Of a DNA stretch of 64,000 nucleotides, positions 28,101 through 33,398 are shown piece after piece. The position numbers were made by a program, and so were the translations under genes. The notes under the pieces are model-generated. The model had not been told where the DNA came from. It worked only from the letters and a program-made list of their open reading frames with translations, and ran no database searches. Source of the stretch: Plotosus lineatus (Eukaryota > Chordata > Actinopteri > Siluriformes > Plotosidae); contig CM045733.1 in assembly GCA_024760905.1 (NCBI GenBank), positions 14,667,501 through 14,731,500 of the forward strand. The letters are read 5' to 3'. Position 1 is the stretch's first letter, and every line of letters begins with the position of its first letter.

Positions 28101-31100
28101 AAGCTAGAGAAGATGCAGGGTGTTTGAGTGGCATCATAGGGCTTAAATAATCGTCAAAAAGTCACAAAAAAATTTGAATTCGCAATTTAAACAATCATGC
28201 TGATGACGTGTATGAAGGATGAAAAAAAAGAGGTGTACACATCATCTGCAACCAATCAGCAGGAGGGAGAAACAAAAGCTCTCAGCCATTGGTTAAATTT
28301 GAATCACGTGTCAGTAATGTTGTGATGATGCATATGTATAATTCAGGCATGTGATTTTTCCGTCTAAAGTCGGAATTCCATCTTTTTAATCTCCATATTA
28401 AAAAATAAATAAATACAGTGGTACCTCGACTTATGAGTGTCCCTAATAACGGATTTTCCATGATACGAGTTTCGATCCCACCAAAAATGTGCCCCATCCA
28501 ACGAGAAAATTTTCTACTCACGAGAAATGGCTTTTCCGGGTTGATTAGCCTTGTATTCTTCCGCATGTATTCCTCTGTGCTCCGAGAATGCCTTGTGCAG
28601 TGCTTCTCAATTATTTTCCCTTATGCCCCCTGTCTGTCTGTCTGTCTTCCTTTCGGCTTTTTCCCTTTTACTCGGGAGTCTCCACAGCGAATCGTCTGAT
28701 TCGCACGTTTGATTTGGCAGAGGTTTTTACGTCGGATGCCCTTCCTGTCACAACCCTTTTTAGCAAGGGACAGAAACACGCTGACGACTTTGCAGCTACT
28801 CTTTACGAAAGTCAGCAATGGTTCTTTTACATGCCTCTCACCATAGACAGTGAGAGACATGGCCTGCCTTTGATAACCCAGTTAGCAACACTGGGGGGAC
28901 AGTGACAACCTTGTGGAGAGTGGGACTTGAACCCCCAACCTTTGGATCAGCGATCCAGCGCCCTATACCTCTAGACCACCACTGCCCCCTTATTTTCCCT
29001 TCTGCCCCCTATAGGAAAAAAAAATCTTTAGCCCCCCCCCAGCAGTTCACATCGTTTGCTCTGTGCTTTTGCCCTCCACCGTCGAAAACACAGTGAGAGT
29101 GCCACTGCCACCTAGTGTACAGCATGCGCAATCACACTTATAATTAAAGAGGCAGAAGTTGGCAGTAAAAGCCAAGAAAGAAGCTTCAAAGGCAGAGGCA
29201 AAAAGGAAAATGCAAGTTTGCTCGGAAAGCTCATGTCAGGGCAGTCCAAGCAAATAAGTCTGTGAAATGAACACAAGGAATACATTGCATGTAAATATTG
29301 TATATAGACTGGACCAGCCATCACAATTTTTGTGAATGTGAAATGAACACACAAGTAATGTGTTGTATGTGGTCTGGACAAGTCATTATGATTCATTTGG
29401 ATGAGGTATGTGGTCTGTTAATAATTTTCTCTGTGCTTTGAACACTAAAACATTTTCTACAAATTGGTGCTGTCTCTGCATGTTCTGTTCCTGAAAAACC
29501 AGGAGCTCCGTTTGTATTAATAACAATTTTATAGACAAATAATCCTACTGGCCTTTGATAGCCCAGTTAGCTGCCCTGGGGGGGGTGACAACTTTGTGGA
29601 GAGTGGGACTCGAACCCCCAACCTTAGGATCAGCGATCCAGTGCCCTATACCACTAGGCCATAGTTTTGGTGATAGTTTTCCACTGGAAATAATTCATGT
29701 TCTCTTTTTAGGTATTTTATATGAGGAAAAAGGAGAGAGGAAAAACTCTCAGGTGTGTAAGTCTGTGTGGGATTACATCGACCGCCTGCACAAGAAGACC
29801 CCCATTTTCTACAATTACATGTTTTCTCCAGAAGAAGAGGAGGTGAACATGTTCAGATGGAATGCACACCTTTTTTGCTACGTGTCAGAGAGCAAGGCCT
29901 AACTCCAATTTTTTTTCCCTTGCTCCAGGTTTTAAAACCCTACAGTTTCATCTCCAACCTGAAGGTGTGGGACTTCTACACGGAGGAGACGCTCTCAGAA
30001 GGGCCGTCCTATGACTGGGAGTTGGTGCAGGGGAAAAACGAGCGGCCGGATGAGGAGAGAGCCGAGACAGCCGCGCCCAAATCACAGAGGAAGGTGGTGT
30101 GGCCATGTTATGACAGCCTGAGTAAAGTGCAGCCGGACGCCATCACCAAACTGCTCCAGGTTTGATCTGAGCTCAGTGAGGGACAAGTCTGACAACACTT
30201 TATGTCCACTTCTGATTGGTTTCTGTGTGCGTTTAGGAAATACAGAGCCTTGAGGCTGAGCTTGGACACACGGCTGAGCAATGGAAGGAGACATGGGTTA
30301 GGATGAAGCCCACGCAACGCACTGAGACTAAACTGGAGAGTCGGGTAAGGTTTTGAGAATAAAAAGGTGTTTATCACGGAGATAAACAAATTCCATTCAT
30401 CCTTCATACATATCACACATTCTCATGCCCGGAGAGCAGTTGAGTTGAGGGTGGGGTACTTTGCTCAAGGGCAATTCAGCCATGATTATGGAAGAAGGGA
30501 AGTTGCAACTTCCTCCCCAAACGATACACTTTTTCTTGCTGGTTTTGGAGTCGAACCAGCAACCTTTCAGCACCAAAGCCACTTTTCTAATCATTGGCCT
30601 ACAGCTGCTCACATCATTAGTCAATCACATGTTCGTAACTTGTATGCTGCAATGTTTATCCTAAAACGAATGAAGATTATACAGGTTTTATTTTTTAAAC
30701 CCAGCCACTGTTTTATTTTGATTTGGTCTTGATCGGAGGCGGTGCAGTTTTCTGACTCATTCATTTGCAATACCGCTTAATCTTACTAGTGTAATGGGGA
30801 GACTGGAATCCTTCCTATCCGACACTGGACGAAGATGGGATACATCCGAATAGCTCGCCTGCATTCACACTTACACCTGATTAAAATTTGGAACAGCCAA
30901 TTAGCCAAATGTACTTGTCTATGGACTGAGGGGGGCAAACTGGAATACCCGGAGGAAAGTCTACACAGAAACTCCAGAGCCTGGGACTCAAACCTAGGAT
31001 CTTTTTGTTGTGAGGCGGACATGCGTCGACTTTATACTCCGGAATAAAAAAAGCAATTGGGGGGCGGGGGGTGTTTATATTATTCTGCAGATTATTAAGG

Positions 31101-32487
31101 TGCCTTAGAAAAGAACAGGAAATGTGATATCAGTGAAGTTTGTTGAAAAACTAATAACAATTGCTGAGTTGTCCGACGATAATAAACCACAGACTTTTTC
31201 TCCACAGCCCTCGTTCTCCAGCTCGCTCCTCATGTCATCTAATCTTACCCACCAGAGGCGCTCTAAGGGCATGTATCTGCAGGAGAGCGGTGTGGGTTCC
31301 TCCATCAACCTGGCGCTAGAGTGCGAAGCCAGTGCCACCTCCACACCCAGCCGCACCACCACCAGCACGCTCTACTCCCAGTTCAGGACCACTGAGAGTG
31401 AGAACCGGTGTGTTAAAAGTCCTATATAAAATCTAATGCTTCTGACCAATCAGATTCGAGAGCTCAGGAGTGTAACCCCAAGCTGCTTTAATTCTCAGGA
31501 GTTTTGAAGGAATCTTATATAAGAGAGGAGCTTTGCTGAAACCTTGGAAGCCACGCTGGTTTGTGCTGGACAAGACCAAACACCAGGTAGCCTGTCAGAA
31601 AGAAACTGAAGCTGATTGGCTGAGAATTCAAATGAAAAAACTCATTTGCTTTCTCTTTGACCTTCTTTATTCCCATCAGTTACGATACTATGAGACGAGG
31701 CAGGATAAAGAGTGTAAGGGGGTTATTGAACTGGCCGAGGTGGAGTCCGTCATTCCAAGTGCTCCTGCTCTAGGAGCTCCAAAAACTGTAGAAGAAAAAG
31801 CCTTCTTTGATGTGAGTGTTTTTGATTATTTGTGTTTCCTGCGAAGTGAACGGGACACGATGCTTCCAGGGGCTGTCTGCATCCAAGGTCCCCACCACAG
31901 ACACTTCTTGTTTACATTCTCGTGGTGCTGGTTCTTTACGGATTTATTTTGTATTTAATTATAGGTGAATTTTATGTTATAGTTGAATGGTCCTTATTTT
32001 ATGCCCTATCAGCTTATCGAAACTCAGTCACCTGGACCTATTTTTCAAGGTTTTTAAGAGGTTAATTAATCAAAAATTCCCAGTAACAGTCTAGGGTGCA
32101 GTTTTTATGTCGGAAATGTGTTTCCCGTTCATACCCGATATACTTAGTGTCAAGATTTTCAAGCCGATTGAAATGGCTGAATTTCAAGTTCACAGAACTC
32201 ATGAGAAATGTGCATCGTGGTCATATAAAAAGTCATGTGTCAAATTTGCCACAGGATTGATGGTTTTTATACCAGATCTGCCTTCGGACCCGTTAATAGT
32301 GTAAAAAATCTTTTTCATCTATTAGCTGATTTCCATGTCACAAGAATCAAATCACGTGAAGCCATGATGATAGGAAATGTGCTGTTGGCCACACGGGGTA
32401 CATTGAGGGTTTTGTGGCAAATGCATCTCTAGTTTAATCAGTTCTTGTGACGCTTGCGTGGTCGGAAATAGGCGTGTTAACTTTAGC

Positions 32488-32557
<70 letters not shown>

Positions 32558-33343
32558 GTGTGTGTGTGTACAGAGATCCCTCGCTGCTTCGTGCTTCAAT
32601 TCATGCGGTTTCAGTGCATCACTTTTTTTTCTTTTTTTTAATTTTCATCGAATTAAAAAAATTAGGAACTTAAGGAAGAATAGAGGAAAAGTTAAGGAAA
32701 ATGCCACAAAAACAAGGCCAATTATGCAAAAAAAACCTAAACCAACAAAAACAACCCAAAATGTCCCATCAAAACTACTTACATTGTTGGATCTGTGTGT
32801 GCACACACATCTGCGCGAGTATGTATGTGTCATCGTCTTCTCATGAAATAATATCTATATGTGTGTGTATTTATATTTTATTTACATCTTATGATATTGT
32901 TTATGTTTGTTATTATCAGCATTTATAGCATTGGATATGTATTTATTTATATTATATACATATATACATGTACGTCGGGGGGTAGATGATCCTACTTCGC
33001 TGATTTCGATGGTCGCGTGGGGAACTCGGTCCCAATTAACCTTGGAGAGAAGTAGTAGTAGTAGATTTATTTTGCTCTTGTAGCCATACTGTAATATTAT
33101 GCTCAAAGCGCTCTGTCACCACTGTGCAGCGCCAGTTATTGCGTTGTTCTATCCTTTGATGCTGAGCACGAAGCTGGGAGCAGCAACTGCCAAATTTTAA
33201 CAATTTATGGTATGACGCAGCCGGATTCGAACTCTGACCTTCCGGAGAATAAAGCAGACGCTCTTCCAACTGAGCTAAATCTCCCAGTGAGGAAAGTGAG
33301 AGATCCCCGTATGTGTGTGTGTATATATGCGTGTGTGTGTGTA

Positions 33344-33398
<55 letters not shown>

